Source of the DNA: Candidatus Defluviibacterium haderslevense
GTDB lineage: Bacteria; Bacteroidota; Bacteroidia; Chitinophagales; Saprospiraceae
Direction of reading: 5' to 3'
Length of the DNA: 64,000 nucleotides
NCBI GenBank assembly: GCA_016712225.1
Contig: JADJRL010000003.1
Coordinates: 455,001 to 519,000 of the forward strand
Each line of letters opens with the position of its first letter. Within the stretch, counting starts at the first letter, position 1. Under the pieces are notes generated by a model. That model ran no database searches and was not told the origin of the DNA. It saw nothing but the letters and a program-made list of their open reading frames with translations. Below, one piece after another: positions 44,258 to 53,476 of this stretch. Made by a program: the position numbers and the translations under genes.

Positions 44258-45532
44258 CTATTTCGGTAATTTTATACACATGTGAAATACTCTATCATTG
44301 GCATAAATGTAATCTGTTACTGGATCGATGGCTATTCCAGATAGTCCAAATGAAACATTACTGTATTTAGGATAATTACTGGAGAAATAAGTCCATTCTA
44401 CTTTACCCGTAGAAACTCGAAGCCCTCGCAAAACACCCAAACCATCTTGTCCTGTTTCATAAAATATTCGCCCTTTGTTATAAATCATATTGGATTGAGA
44501 CGCTCCTGCTTTAGAATTTTCCCAAACTATTATTCCAGAACTTTCATCTAAAGCGTACAACTTATCTGATTCTCCTTTTATAATATATTTTCCTTCAGCG
44601 AGTACTGCATTTGTGCGAAAGAATCCTTCTCCTGGAAAATATCTATTCCATATCTGATGTCCGTCTATACAACTAAAACAAAATGCTTCATTACTTCCTT
44701 GAAAATAAAAGCGATCCTCCTTCACTAAGATTGGAAATACACTCGTATTTCTCGTTCGAGTAAAAGAGTCAATTTTCCATTCATATTTTTTTTGAGTCAT
44801 ATTATAAGCATACATATCGATTCGACGATTTCGATTGATAAAATCATACTGTCTATTCTGAAATATCATCACTGTATCACCATTAGGCTTTAGCCAAAAA
44901 GCTAAAGATTCGAATCCGGCAACAAAAGTTCCCTGATCCTCAATGGTTAAGATTTTATCCATTTGATCGGTGAGAATATTCCATCGCAACCAAGTATTAG
45001 CATACTCTTGCTTTGATGCTCCAATTTTTTCTACTGGAATAAACACATATTCTCCTAGTCCACCAATTCTTGGTAATCCTTCATAGCCTAAATCCCTTAA
45101 ATTAAATGTTTTAAACAGCGTATTCTGTTTAAGGTCAAAAACATATATTTTATACCAATCGGTTATGACAGTATAATTTTTATATTGGTATATTCCAGCA
45201 GAAATCCCATCAGTATTTTCCGGATCTATAGCTTGATTTATGATTTCTCCCGTATTTTTATTAAAAAAGACAAAGGGTTCACCTAAGTTTCTGGTACCAT
45301 TTGTAAATAGGATAGTATTCTCATATAGTACGGGTAAAATGGAAACGCAACTATTATTAATAGTATCTGCATTGTATTGCCATACAATATTTGAATCTTT
45401 AGTGGGTGGTTTTATTACCACCGTATCGCAAGGTTTAATCTCACAAGGATCTATAGGCATGTGCTCATCACATGAACTAAATAATGTTGTAACTAAATTG
45501 ATTATTAATAAAAAAGGAAATAATGTTTTCAT
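44258..45532 (-). CDS. PQQ-like beta-propeller lipoprotein
   Basis: 424 residues. The N-terminus ends in a lipobox, TLFSSC, with Cys21 as the predicted lipid site. The body holds PQQ-type blade repeats: IVWQYNADT, YEWKIDSFTRT, CFSCIDGHQIWNRYF, YALDESSGIIVWENS, RVSTGKVEWTYFS, each a strand ending in a Trp-containing turn, as in BamB and PQQ dehydrogenases. No PQQ-binding catalytic residues could be identified, so a scaffold or ligand-binding role is more likely. A hairpin lies just upstream, between it and the lipase gene. The final residues FHMCIKLPK complete a blade. Confidence 0.75.
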   Translation of the reverse strand: MKTLFPFLLIINLVTTLFSSCDEHMPIDPCEIKPCDTVVIKPPTKDSNIVWQYNADTINNSCVSILPVLYENTILFTNGTRNLGEPFVFFNKNTGEIINQAIDPENTDGISAGIYQYKNYTVITDWYKIYVFDLKQNTLFKTFNLRDLGYEGLPRIGGLGEYVFIPVEKIGASKQEYANTWLRWNILTDQMDKILTIEDQGTFVAGFESLAFWLKPNGDTVMIFQNRQYDFINRNRRIDMYAYNMTQKKYEWKIDSFTRTRNTSVFPILVKEDRFYFQGSNEAFCFSCIDGHQIWNRYFPGEGFFRTNAVLAEGKYIIKGESDKLYALDESSGIIVWENSKAGASQSNMIYNKGRIFYETGQDGLGVLRGLRVSTGKVEWTYFSSNYPKYSNVSFGLSGIAIDPVTDYIYANDRVFHMCIKLPK

Positions 45533-45544
45533 AAGTTATTGTTT

Positions 45545-45579
45545 AAAATGGAGAGGAAACTCATACTGTTTCCTCTCCA
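45545..45579 (-). terminator. Perfect hairpin between lipase and propeller genes
   Basis: 12-bp perfect stem TGGAGAGGAAAC / GTTTCCTCTCCA (45549-45579, 7-base loop) starting 11 bases past the lipase stop, followed on the minus strand by TTTTAAAC. It probably terminates or attenuates transcription before the propeller gene, which starts only about 16 bases on. Confidence 0.7.
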
Positions 45580-45590
45580 TAATTATATTA

Positions 45591-47201
45591 TTATCTTGCA
45601 ATCGTTCTGAAAAATGGATCAGTACCCCCATCATATAATTTGGTCAATCCTCCTTTCAATGCTTCATTATTCCTTGCCTGCATATGAGATGTATTGAACA
45701 TTTTTTGTGGGCTGAATGTAGCCCCTGGCAGATTCGAAGCAGACTCTGAAAGCACAACGCCGTCAGAATCTTTTTCTAAACGATCGAATGTTACTTCACT
45801 AACTACCTGACAAAGCATTAAACCATTTTTACCAAATTTTTTTGATAAACATTTTGATGGATCACTTATTTCAACTTTAGAATATTCAGAAGGATTTTCA
45901 CATTCGCAATAATATTTAATATTTTTTTGGAACTCTAGTGCACCAATAATGAGTTTATATTTATCGTCCATAGCTTCGAAGAATTTTATTCCTTCTAAAT
46001 ATCCTTGCCATAACGTCTTTGCAGCATCTCTCTTGCTTCTGATCTCCTTACAAGGTAGGGTATTGTATTTTATCCAAGTATAGCATTGTTGAGATTTATA
46101 CAAATGATCTAAGGCATTATATCTATTAGACCATTCTTCATATTTAGATCTGAATTTATCATAATTCTTCTGATATAGATCAATTAAGGTATTGTCATCA
46201 TTCGCCTCAAAATACTCATAGGCTTGACTGGATTCTAAGAAATATTTTACAGTCCTAAGCATTAAATGCTCTTTTGGTTCTATACCAAAATAGGCAACTT
46301 TTGGAAATTTCTCAAGGTTCTGATTCCCATCAAGACAATCATTCATTTGTTTCAAAAGTTTTGCACCCACTTCATAATCTTTAGTAATATTAGGGGTTTC
46401 TGCATTGGTTACAAATGGAACAATATTATCTTTAAAAGAATTACATACTAATGAAACACCCGTTTCTGCATATTTAACAAATTTTGATCCTGGTATCTTA
46501 ATTGGAATAAAACCAAATAATTTAAATTTCAAATCAACATCATTAACATATTCTGCAGTAGGACCAAGCAACAATGATTTACACATTTCGCCCCCTAAAT
46601 CGGCAAATAAAGCTTTATTATTCAATAGCACAGCTCCTTGATGTGGACTACAAAAGGTTACAAGTCCGCCATAACCCATATTATTAGGGGCTTTATTACC
46701 CAAACAAAGTTCTAGATGCATAAGTCCTCTACTTACTATTCCGCCTTGACTATGTGCTATTAAGAAATCTTTGGTAGGGTCTTCTCCCAAGCCAATTTTT
46801 ATTCCTCGTTCTTTTTCAATAATTTCTCCCAATTGTTGTGAAGCCTCAAGCAGTGAAGCAGATTGGGTATAGGTAAAGTTGGTTTGTGATTTTAATTTTC
46901 TGGCTGGAAATCCACCAGCAACATTGTGTTGTGATGCAGTAGCTGCCCTTGACCATGATCCAATATCCCCATTTAGGCCATGTACCCAAAATACGGTTCG
47001 TTCTTTATCAGTTGATGGTTTTCCCGATGGATTATTTACTGATCCTGGATTAAACGATTGGCTTGATCTGCTTCCAACAGAAATACCTTGGCCGAAACCA
47101 CCTCCTAAATTAGAAGAACCACCCCCGGGTAATTGGGCAAATGAATTCATAGATGTTAAATATAGCATTGTAAATATAAAAACAGATGATAACTTTTTCA
47201 T
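45591..47201 (-). CDS. Exported PGAP1-like alpha/beta hydrolase (lipase/esterase)
   Basis: 536 residues from the ATG at 47201, chosen because it opens directly into a signal peptide (MKKLSSVFIFTMLYLTSMNS); the longer frame to 47249 adds 16 charged residues. A Gly/Ser-rich segment (LPGGGSSNLGGGFG) is followed by an alpha/beta hydrolase: TVFWVHGLNGDIGSW (oxyanion loop HG) and FLIAHSQGGIVSRG, with nucleophile Ser in HSQGG. VTFCSPHQGA is also typical of PGAP1/LCAT-like lipases. The second half is helical and charged without known domain. No T9SS tail. The preceding gene on the same strand does carry one. The substrate is probably an ester lipid or acylated glycan. Confidence 0.78.
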   Translation of the reverse strand: MKKLSSVFIFTMLYLTSMNSFAQLPGGGSSNLGGGFGQGISVGSRSSQSFNPGSVNNPSGKPSTDKERTVFWVHGLNGDIGSWSRAATASQHNVAGGFPARKLKSQTNFTYTQSASLLEASQQLGEIIEKERGIKIGLGEDPTKDFLIAHSQGGIVSRGLMHLELCLGNKAPNNMGYGGLVTFCSPHQGAVLLNNKALFADLGGEMCKSLLLGPTAEYVNDVDLKFKLFGFIPIKIPGSKFVKYAETGVSLVCNSFKDNIVPFVTNAETPNITKDYEVGAKLLKQMNDCLDGNQNLEKFPKVAYFGIEPKEHLMLRTVKYFLESSQAYEYFEANDDNTLIDLYQKNYDKFRSKYEEWSNRYNALDHLYKSQQCYTWIKYNTLPCKEIRSKRDAAKTLWQGYLEGIKFFEAMDDKYKLIIGALEFQKNIKYYCECENPSEYSKVEISDPSKCLSKKFGKNGLMLCQVVSEVTFDRLEKDSDGVVLSESASNLPGATFSPQKMFNTSHMQARNNEALKGGLTKLYDGGTDPFFRTIAR

Positions 47202-47229
47202 GATTTTTATTGTTTTTTTATTAAAAAAA

Positions 47230-48393
47230 TTAAATTTTCGAAAATGCACTGTAATAAGTTTGTTTTGGATTAACCACTACAATTCTGTAAACTCCAGGAG
47301 CTAATGTTGAAATATTAATTGCCTCAGTTTTACCAAAATGGCCTGAAGCCATTTCTTTTCCATCCAAATTAAAAATGGTATATTGGTTCTTTTCCGATGG
47401 TTCTGATTCTTGAATCACAATATTTAAAATGTCATAAGTAGGATTCGGAAACACTTCTAACATCTGATCATTTAAGAGTGATTGTTCTTCAAAAGTTTGT
47501 TTTAATTGATAAGCTGATTGATGTGCAAACTTGTCTATTTCACTTGATAATTTGCTTTGAACTTCATGAACTACAACAGGTATATCATTTATTACATAAT
47601 TATCATATTGACTTCTTACCGTTTTTTCCAACAAACCTCCATTCAATAAAGTCGAATATGTTTTCTCTATTGTGTACATCTTTATTGCTTTATTGACATC
47701 AACAATTGCAAATTTTTCAAGAGTAGAAGTCGTCATTTTATCATTGACAAAAGCTTCAGTAAGTATAGTTTGGGCTAATATATCAATGGTTATTTTTGAA
47801 GCATGGTCTTTAATTATAAAACTATGATCATTCTGAATGATCACCATTTGACCAGATACATTAATGTTTCTAATATCCTCTGGAGTCAGGTTGACTAAGG
47901 GTTGAATATATCCAAAATTTAATAATTCGTCATTGTTACCATCAAATGTGGGAAAAGGAGTCTCTTCATTATTGGCAGAATAATAATAAGCTTCGCCACT
48001 TTCATTAAATAAAGTAGTACCGTGTTCATCACTCACCGTTTTTGCTGGAACCCGATAACCATGTTCAATATGAGGATTTGTTGGCTCATATGAATTGGTA
48101 AACATAATTTTTCCGGAACTACTTATTTGAATTTCGGAATGTGTAACTTGACTTTCAGAATGAGTATTCACAATATCAAAAGGATGCATGCCTTCTATAT
48201 TGACCTCATTGGATACTGCGTAACTAGTTATTGAAGTTTGCTCATACCTCAACTTTCTGATCACTGGATCATTGGTAATTCGTGTGTTCTTATAAGTATA
48301 AGAACAAGCGATAATAATGATCACCATAAGCAAGGCACAATGCAATAATAGTTGATCATACTTTTGAAAAAATTTAAATAGTGTGTTATTCAT
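47230..48393 (-). CDS. Surface protein with T9SS type A sorting domain
   Basis: 387 residues; no known domain apart from its ends. A hydrophobic N-terminal segment (about 15-30, LLMVIIIIAC) is a signal or lipoprotein signal (Cys30). The C-terminus VFPNPTYDILNIVIQ...FNLDGKEM...LAPGVYRIVVV is a type A T9SS sorting domain. The middle (about 40-300) is strand-rich and polar. It is the first gene of a minus-strand group, followed 28 bases on by the PGAP1-like lipase, and is divergent from a regulator gene. Probably exported to the cell surface with or for the lipase. Confidence 0.75.
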   Translation of the reverse strand: MNNTLFKFFQKYDQLLLHCALLMVIIIIACSYTYKNTRITNDPVIRKLRYEQTSITSYAVSNEVNIEGMHPFDIVNTHSESQVTHSEIQISSSGKIMFTNSYEPTNPHIEHGYRVPAKTVSDEHGTTLFNESGEAYYYSANNEETPFPTFDGNNDELLNFGYIQPLVNLTPEDIRNINVSGQMVIIQNDHSFIIKDHASKITIDILAQTILTEAFVNDKMTTSTLEKFAIVDVNKAIKMYTIEKTYSTLLNGGLLEKTVRSQYDNYVINDIPVVVHEVQSKLSSEIDKFAHQSAYQLKQTFEEQSLLNDQMLEVFPNPTYDILNIVIQESEPSEKNQYTIFNLDGKEMASGHFGKTEAINISTLAPGVYRIVVVNPKQTYYSAFSKI

Positions 48394-48431
48394 AAAATAA
48401 ATTTTAAATGATTAATAATTAAATATCGAAG

Positions 48432-48439
48432 CAAAAGTA
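48432..48439 (-). promoter_or_regulatory. Promoter -7 element of the lipase operon
   Basis: On the minus strand TACTTTTG fits TAnnTTTG exactly, with TTTA about 18 bases upstream, 39 bases before the ATG at 48393. Confidence 0.5.
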
Positions 48440-48607
48440 TTGTCGATGTTGAAACAATAAATGGACATTTTTTCAAGTAATACATAATTAATTGTTTAAT
48501 ATGTCAAAAAAATAAATCTCAAAATTCAATTAGGCATAGTTTTTGTCATATTAACTTAACACTATATAAGTCTTAATTTTATTTGTTAACTCAATAGAAC
48601 ACCCTTT

Positions 48608-49606
48608 ATGAGTAATCAATCGATTAAGGTGCAATTTCATGAAGTCATACTCAATAAAATAGTATGCAAAAAAAATTGGGCTGATGAATTATCAAAGGTC
48701 CTGCATGTTAGCACCGATACCATTTACAAAAAAGCCAGAATGGATTCATTCTATTCCCTAGATGAAGTAATCATTCTTATGAAACATTTTGGAATATCAC
48801 TCGATGAAATGGTTTTTGATCGATCAGATCATGTACATTTTAAAATGCCTCAATTAACTCGACCTGTCAAAAACATTGAGGAATATTTAGGACAACTTGC
48901 CAATACATTTCAAATGGTACAGCAAGCAAAAAATGTAAAATTGTATTATGCTACACGCGAATTACCTATTTTCTATTATTTTTTAAATGATACATTAGCT
49001 GCCTTTAAACTTTTTGTTTTTGGCCGTACAGTTTGGAATATATCCAGAATGGCTGATGCTTGCTATTCTAAGGATCTCTTCGATCCAGAAGTATTTCAAC
49101 TCACTAAAAACATTTGGAATCATTATGCCCAATATAATTCTGAAGAGTACTGGAACAACAATGTAATGGATAATACAATTCAGCAATTATTATACTACTT
49201 TGATTGTGGAGTCATTACAACATGTGACGCCATTTCCATTATTGAAGCTTTAAAAGAGGTGACTTCCAGATGTAAAAAGATGGCCATCACTAATTCTAAA
49301 AACTTACTTTACAATCAAAACAATTACAAACTATACGACAACAAAATTATGCATACTAGCAATCATGTCAGAGTCTCATCAGATGATTTCAATGTACTCT
49401 ATCTCACTTATGATAGCCCCAATTTTATTATTTCGGAAAACTCAGCTTTATTGCATTATACAGATCAATGGTATAATTCGATTCAAGAAAACTCCTACTA
49501 TTTAGGTAAAGGCTCAGGACATCATACATTAGATTTCTTTAACTCTATTATTGAGAAAATCACTGCAGTTGAAAAACGTATTCTCAACTATTCTACACTC
49601 ATGTAG
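48608..49606 (+). CDS. Helix-turn-helix regulator, BetR/XRE-like, Bacteroidota type
   Basis: 332 residues. The N-terminal 75 residues form an XRE-like DNA-binding fold: WADELSKVLHVSTDTIYKKARMD as turn and recognition helix, then FYSLDEVIILMKHFGISLDEMVF. This layout (HTH followed by a long unassigned helical region) is common in Bacteroidota regulators related to the BetR domain. The C-terminal 250 residues have no recognisable ligand or phospho-acceptor site. It is divergently transcribed from the T9SS surface-protein/lipase genes, which it may control. No membrane segments. Confidence 0.72.
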   Translation: MSNQSIKVQFHEVILNKIVCKKNWADELSKVLHVSTDTIYKKARMDSFYSLDEVIILMKHFGISLDEMVFDRSDHVHFKMPQLTRPVKNIEEYLGQLANTFQMVQQAKNVKLYYATRELPIFYYFLNDTLAAFKLFVFGRTVWNISRMADACYSKDLFDPEVFQLTKNIWNHYAQYNSEEYWNNNVMDNTIQQLLYYFDCGVITTCDAISIIEALKEVTSRCKKMAITNSKNLLYNQNNYKLYDNKIMHTSNHVRVSSDDFNVLYLTYDSPNFIISENSALLHYTDQWYNSIQENSYYLGKGSGHHTLDFFNSIIEKITAVEKRILNYSTLM

Positions 49607-50390
49607 AATATGAAATAACCAAATATTCATTTAAGAATTCCTATTTTTATTCAAGAAGATATGTCATTCGTGTGTTAATTAACAAATTATATAAAGTTGA
49701 AAGATCTAAATAATATCGTTTACTTAAATGGGAAAAATTTGACTATTACAAAAGAACCCTTTTGGACAAATATTATTTCCTTGTAAATTTATTAAACTCA
49801 GATCATCTAGTTTACTAGTGATCTTAATTAGACTGCTTTGGCGTCCCATAATAAAAAAATTAAAGTGTTAAAAAAATATTCGCAAACATTTTTGGCTAGC
49901 ATCAAAAATATTTTGCTTTCATTACTAAAACGAATAATGATATCCAATTATGTTAGTATTTGACGTTCCAGACGTTCTAATACAAACTATTCGTTCTAAT
50001 ACAATTGAGTCGGTTTTGGACATTTAGATTTATTCCCGTTCTACAACAAATCACAAAAAATATTTTATAAATGTAATGAGGCTAAATAGTTTCTTGGCAC
50101 CTCGACCGTACCTCGAGGGTAGAGCGACCGTAGATACTTGCTTGTGAGTTGTACTTAATTATTTCTAAAAATTGTCTTTTTTAAGCAACTCATGCTTACA
50201 ATTTAATTTCAAAATATGTTAAAATCAATTTCTTGCATTTTTTTTTAATTGATACATTAAATAATTTAGCTTTTTAAACGTTTATATAAATTGAGAACAT
50301 ATTTTATGGCTTTGCTACCCTTTAAGCCATCCTAAAAACAACATTAGACACATTTATATTCATATATCTTTAAAATGACACTAAACATGA
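49607..50390. other. Long intergenic region at the left edge of the accessory island
   Basis: About 780 AT-rich bases. Contents: a bulged hairpin AGATCA-CTAG / CTAG-TGATCT (49800-49824), two copies of CGTTCTAATACAA (49973-49985 and 49992-50004), and a more GC-rich patch ACCTCGACCGTACCTCGAG near 50100. No gene, tRNA or integrase remnant was recognised. Confidence 0.5.
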
Positions 50391-50603
50391 ATGCCAAATA
50401 TTATGAAAAAAATTTCAAGGATAGTAGTATACCCGAAAGATCTATCGGAACTCACCGGCAGAGGCCTGCGCTATTGCCAACGGATCATCTCCAATGCCCG
50501 AAGCCAATTCAACAAGTCCAAATACGAACCCATCACAAAACGCGAAATTGCTGAATTTCTTAAACTACCCAAGGAGGATTTGGAACATTGGAATTTGGAT
50601 TGA
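50391..50603 (+). CDS. Small HTH/excisionase-like protein (Bacteroidota short family)
   Basis: 70 residues; the second ATG (MKKISRIVVYP, codon 5) is the likelier start. RIVVYPKDLSELTGRGLRYCQRII followed by YEPITKREIAEFLKLPKEDLEHWNL looks like two short helical units, the second with the turn of a winged or MerR/Xis-like helix-turn-helix. Proteins of this pattern (VVYPKD...TG) are frequent short genes in Bacteroidota without assigned function. A second, broken copy lies at 53290-53476, with flanking sequence also alike, so the locus was duplicated. A DNA-binding role is a guess. Confidence 0.6.
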   Translation: MPNIMKKISRIVVYPKDLSELTGRGLRYCQRIISNARSQFNKSKYEPITKREIAEFLKLPKEDLEHWNLD

Positions 50604-51149
50604 AATGAAAATTAGTTTGTTGAATTCAGGATAATTCATTCCAATAGACTAATTTTGGGTGAATCGGCAAGTATGATTTTATTACTAATTTACTATGGAT
50701 GGCCTATACTCGCTTAATAACAGAAATTAAATTGCCATCCGCACTTTTAAACAAATATTTATTTTGCCTGTTTTCCATTTTATTCAAATAAATTTGGATA
50801 TATTTGTCTTGCAGTGTTATGGATTAAGAAAAGCTATATTTTTCTTTTGCTTTGGAATAGTGATTTATTATAATTAAAAAATATAAAGGCTCACTAAGAC
50901 TATTTAATTTGCTGAAAATGAAATCATTAAATTCAATAACATATAAATCATATTTACGAAATTCTGCGATGGAGTTTCGTAAACACAAAGTTAGCGGCGA
51001 GTTATATAAAATCCAAAGAGTAAATCAGAACGTACTAAAAATTAGTTAAAATTTAAAAAGCAAAATTAGTATATTATGAAAAATAATAATGCGGTTGAAA
51101 TCTCGATGCTAAAATTGCAACCGTTACAAATTCAACTTTAAATAGATAC
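50604..51149. other. Intergenic, first copy of a duplicated segment
   Basis: Noncoding. It shares patches with 53480-53800, for example TTTGGATATATTTGTC and CCAATAGA(C/T)TAAT, in the same order after the small gene. Near 50990 a GC-richer phrase GTTAGCGGCGAGTT stands out. No ORF was supported. Confidence 0.5.
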
Positions 51150-51935
51150 ATGACTATTGACCAATTATTAGATTTTCTTATCAATAAAAGACTTCCTTTA
51201 ATTCGTCTAGATTTATTCGAAGACAAATTAGAAGGTACAAAACTTGAACATTTAGTTCTTAATAATCAAAGTGAAAATCTGAGAAATAAGTTATTTTCAA
51301 ATTTTGAAAATTGGTTTTCCAATATAAACATTAATCCAAACAGTAGAAATAATTATAGTGATGAAAGAAAATTATTTCAAAAAACAAATTATGCAAGTTG
51401 CTGGTATTGTAGTACACACGAGTCCGTTGCTATGTGGAATCTATTTTCACATCCAAATAGTGTTTCTGTTCGAATAAATTATCACACTTTAATTAAAGCA
51501 TTACAATCCAGTGAAATTCAACTTTCTTATCCATCTAAAAAACCTTTAAAAATTGGAAATGTCAAGTACACTATCTTTCGTAATGCTGAAAGTGAAGAAC
51601 AGTTAAATAAAGTTGACTTCGTTCAAGGTTTTATTAAAGACGAAAGCTTTCAGCATGAAAATGAATTTCGTATATTATTGGAAATTGAAAACATACAAGA
51701 AAGAAATTCAATTGGGGAAGAACATTTACTTAAAGAAAATTTGATTAATTGGGATAAGGATCATGACTTAAAAGTGATTCATTTTGAGTTTAGTAAAATG
51801 AAAGAAATCCCTTTTGAAATTGTATTTCATCCGCGATCAAATTCATGGCACCGAAATAATATTATGTATTTACTAAAAAACAGTAATCTAAATATTACTA
51901 CTTCAGAATCTATTCTAAGTGATATTTTAAATTAG
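51150..51935 (+). CDS. DUF2971 family protein
   Basis: 261 residues. DUF2971 marks are LFEDKLEGT (usual FxDxxEG) near residue 22, YASCWYCSTHESVAMWNLFSHP (usual CWh...S..MW..Y) near 90, and a C-terminal HENEFRILL. Function is unproven; members often sit in defence or mobile regions, as here just before a type I restriction operon. The family normally has a (W/Y)RYM segment before the first motif. Here the upstream in-frame codons read LNRY directly before the ATG, with no start codon back to a TGA at 51096, so the native N-terminus may be a few residues longer or damaged. Confidence 0.75.
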   Translation: MTIDQLLDFLINKRLPLIRLDLFEDKLEGTKLEHLVLNNQSENLRNKLFSNFENWFSNININPNSRNNYSDERKLFQKTNYASCWYCSTHESVAMWNLFSHPNSVSVRINYHTLIKALQSSEIQLSYPSKKPLKIGNVKYTIFRNAESEEQLNKVDFVQGFIKDESFQHENEFRILLEIENIQERNSIGEEHLLKENLINWDKDHDLKVIHFEFSKMKEIPFEIVFHPRSNSWHRNNIMYLLKNSNLNITTSESILSDILN

Positions 51936-52146
51936 CAATTAGAAAACCCGCCGATAACATGACATAGACTCTACACCTCCAGGTATCTTAAATCATACTC
52001 TTTTAATTTCTTACTGGAATTAAAAAATATTTTTTACTTTTGGCTACAATTGTTTGGCGGTGCAGCGTATATGCCAAATCCGTTGGTTACAATTGGATTA
52101 TTTTTATACAAATGAAATTATTTAATTGGAATAAAATTTATTTTCT
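51936..52146. other. Intergenic with TTTGGC / GCCAAA inverted repeat
   Basis: About 210 bases. A hairpin TTTGGC...GCCAAA lies near 52053-52078 in an otherwise AT-rich spacer. It resembles cassette-spacer palindromes but does not meet attC consensus (no RYYYAAC/GTTRRRY pair). Confidence 0.35.
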
Positions 52147-52764
52147 ATGCCAAATCAAATATCCACATCAAATACTTCAGCAAAAGGCATTATATTAATA
52201 ATTTTAGGTATTCTAATATTTGCCTGGGCAAAATCCTATTCTCCCCATATAGATTTTGGTGAAATGATCATAAATTTTGACAGTTACTTTATTAAAGAAA
52301 CATTCAATACAATAATATTTATAATATGTGTATTACTAGTATATCACGGCCTAAAAACCCTTTTGAAGAAGGGTATTACTAATTCTCCTCTTGAAGCAAG
52401 AGGGGATGTAATTAATCAAAAAAAATATGAAATTGATCAAAAACAAAAAATTGCATTGACAGCTTCAACCAAGAATAAATTTACCAAGCAAGATTTAAGA
52501 AACTATGGATTTGGTTGGATAAAAAATGATTGGGATAGAATGATTGCAATAGAAGATAAGGATCTACAACTTTTAGGTCAAGGTATTTTAAAAAATGATA
52601 GTAATAGAATATACGCAATCAAAGATAAGGATTTACAACTTTTAGGCCTTGGTATTTTAAAAAATGATAGTAATAGAATATACGCAATCAAAGATAAGGA
52701 TTTACAACTTTTAGGCCTTGGTATTTTAAAAAATGATAGCAATAGAATAGGCGCCATTATATAG
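52147..52764 (+). CDS. Two-TM membrane protein with C-terminal 23-residue tandem repeats
   Basis: 205 residues, family unknown. Two hydrophobic segments (about 13-30 and 55-75) anchor it, with a cytoplasmic or periplasmic tail. The tail holds about 2.9 nearly identical copies of DLQLLGLGILKNDSNRIYAIKDK, preceded by a decayed unit (NDWDRMIAIEDK). The unit mixes a hydrophobic strand with a turn, like a small solenoid. The repeats are nearly identical in DNA, so the expansion is recent. It stops at once after the last partial unit (RIGAII). It lies between the DUF2971 gene and the type I R-M operon, inside the region flanked by the duplicated small gene. Confidence 0.6.
   Translation: MPNQISTSNTSAKGIILIILGILIFAWAKSYSPHIDFGEMIINFDSYFIKETFNTIIFIICVLLVYHGLKTLLKKGITNSPLEARGDVINQKKYEIDQKQKIALTASTKNKFTKQDLRNYGFGWIKNDWDRMIAIEDKDLQLLGQGILKNDSNRIYAIKDKDLQLLGLGILKNDSNRIYAIKDKDLQLLGLGILKNDSNRIGAII
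52561..52764 (+). repeat. 69-bp tandem repeat, about 3 copies
   Basis: Units start at 52561, 52630 and 52699 with an exact 69-base period; the last is cut short by the stop codon. Copies 2 and 3 differ at one position until the final third. The repeat lies in frame within the membrane-protein gene. Confidence 0.9.
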
Positions 52765-53279
52765 AGACAAACATTAAGCAAAATGAAATCCGTATAAGAT
52801 ATTTTAATCACTATTTACTCAATCAGTCAATAATAGTGTGCAAGCTCAATTATTAATATTTGTGAGCTAAGTTGCGCGAAGGCCCAGAAAGGAAAATGAG
52901 CACTTGCACGCCAACATTTTTAGGCGTAATACTATAAAGAATGACAATATGCTAGGCAACATAACATTTATAGGAGGAATTCACCATACAGACTACATTT
53001 CAAACGGATAACTAATTAACCAACATTCATTGCCGACTTTAAGAATTTTTATTTTCCCCACCGCACATTTTTTTTAGTTCAATTTATGTCAACCCACAAA
53101 CGGCACATTGGCGGTTGCCCCAATCGCACAAGTCAACCTCTCAGGCAAAAGTATAAGAGCTGTTTCTACCAACGCACTGACTGCATAATCTGAACCATAT
53201 TGACTAACCAAATCCGGCGTAAAGTAACCTACTTATTCGGAGCAAAGTAATCCAATATAATTTTGATAAAAGAAGGGAT
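52765..53279. other. Intergenic region with short hairpins, no gene seen
   Basis: About 515 bases, locally more GC-rich than the chromosome average. Small inverted repeats: ACGCC / GGCGT near 52899-52918 and ATTGG / CCAAT near 53109-53127. It may contain decayed gene pieces, but none could be identified. Confidence 0.4.
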
Positions 53280-53289
53280 TTAAATTTCA

Positions 53290-53476
53290 CGGATAGTAGT
53301 ATACCCCAAAGATCTATCGGCACTCACCGGATGAGGCCTCCGCCATTGCCATCAGATCATCTCCAATGCCTGCCGCCAATTCAAAAAATCCAATTACGAA
53401 CCCATCACCAAAAGCAAAATCGTTGAATTTCTTAAACTAACCAAGGAGGATTTGGATCATTGGAATTTGGATTAAA
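53290..53476 (+). pseudogene. Broken copy of the 70-aa small gene
   Basis: The frame reads ISRIVVYPKDLSALTG, then TGA, then GLRHCHQIISNACRQF...ITKSKIVEFLKLTKEDLDHWNLD and TAA. It aligns along its length with the protein at 50391-50603. The ATG is lost (TAA two codons before the alignment begins) and there is one internal TGA. Downstream sequence also matches that of the intact copy. Confidence 0.85.

Noticed and set aside
44700..44940. Possible tRNA T-loop-like sequence (TTCGAATCC)
   Set aside because: It lies inside the PQQ-propeller coding frame and no cloverleaf can be drawn around it.
50979..52090. Integron attC sites between small accessory genes
   Set aside because: Short palindromes (GTTAGCGGC region, TTTGGC/GCCAAA) occur at gene borders, but the RYYYAAC and GTTRRRY core boxes do not match and no integrase is present.
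52561..52764. CRISPR-like array from regularly spaced repeats
   Set aside because: The period is exact, but there are no unique spacers; the units are contiguous, in frame, and coding.
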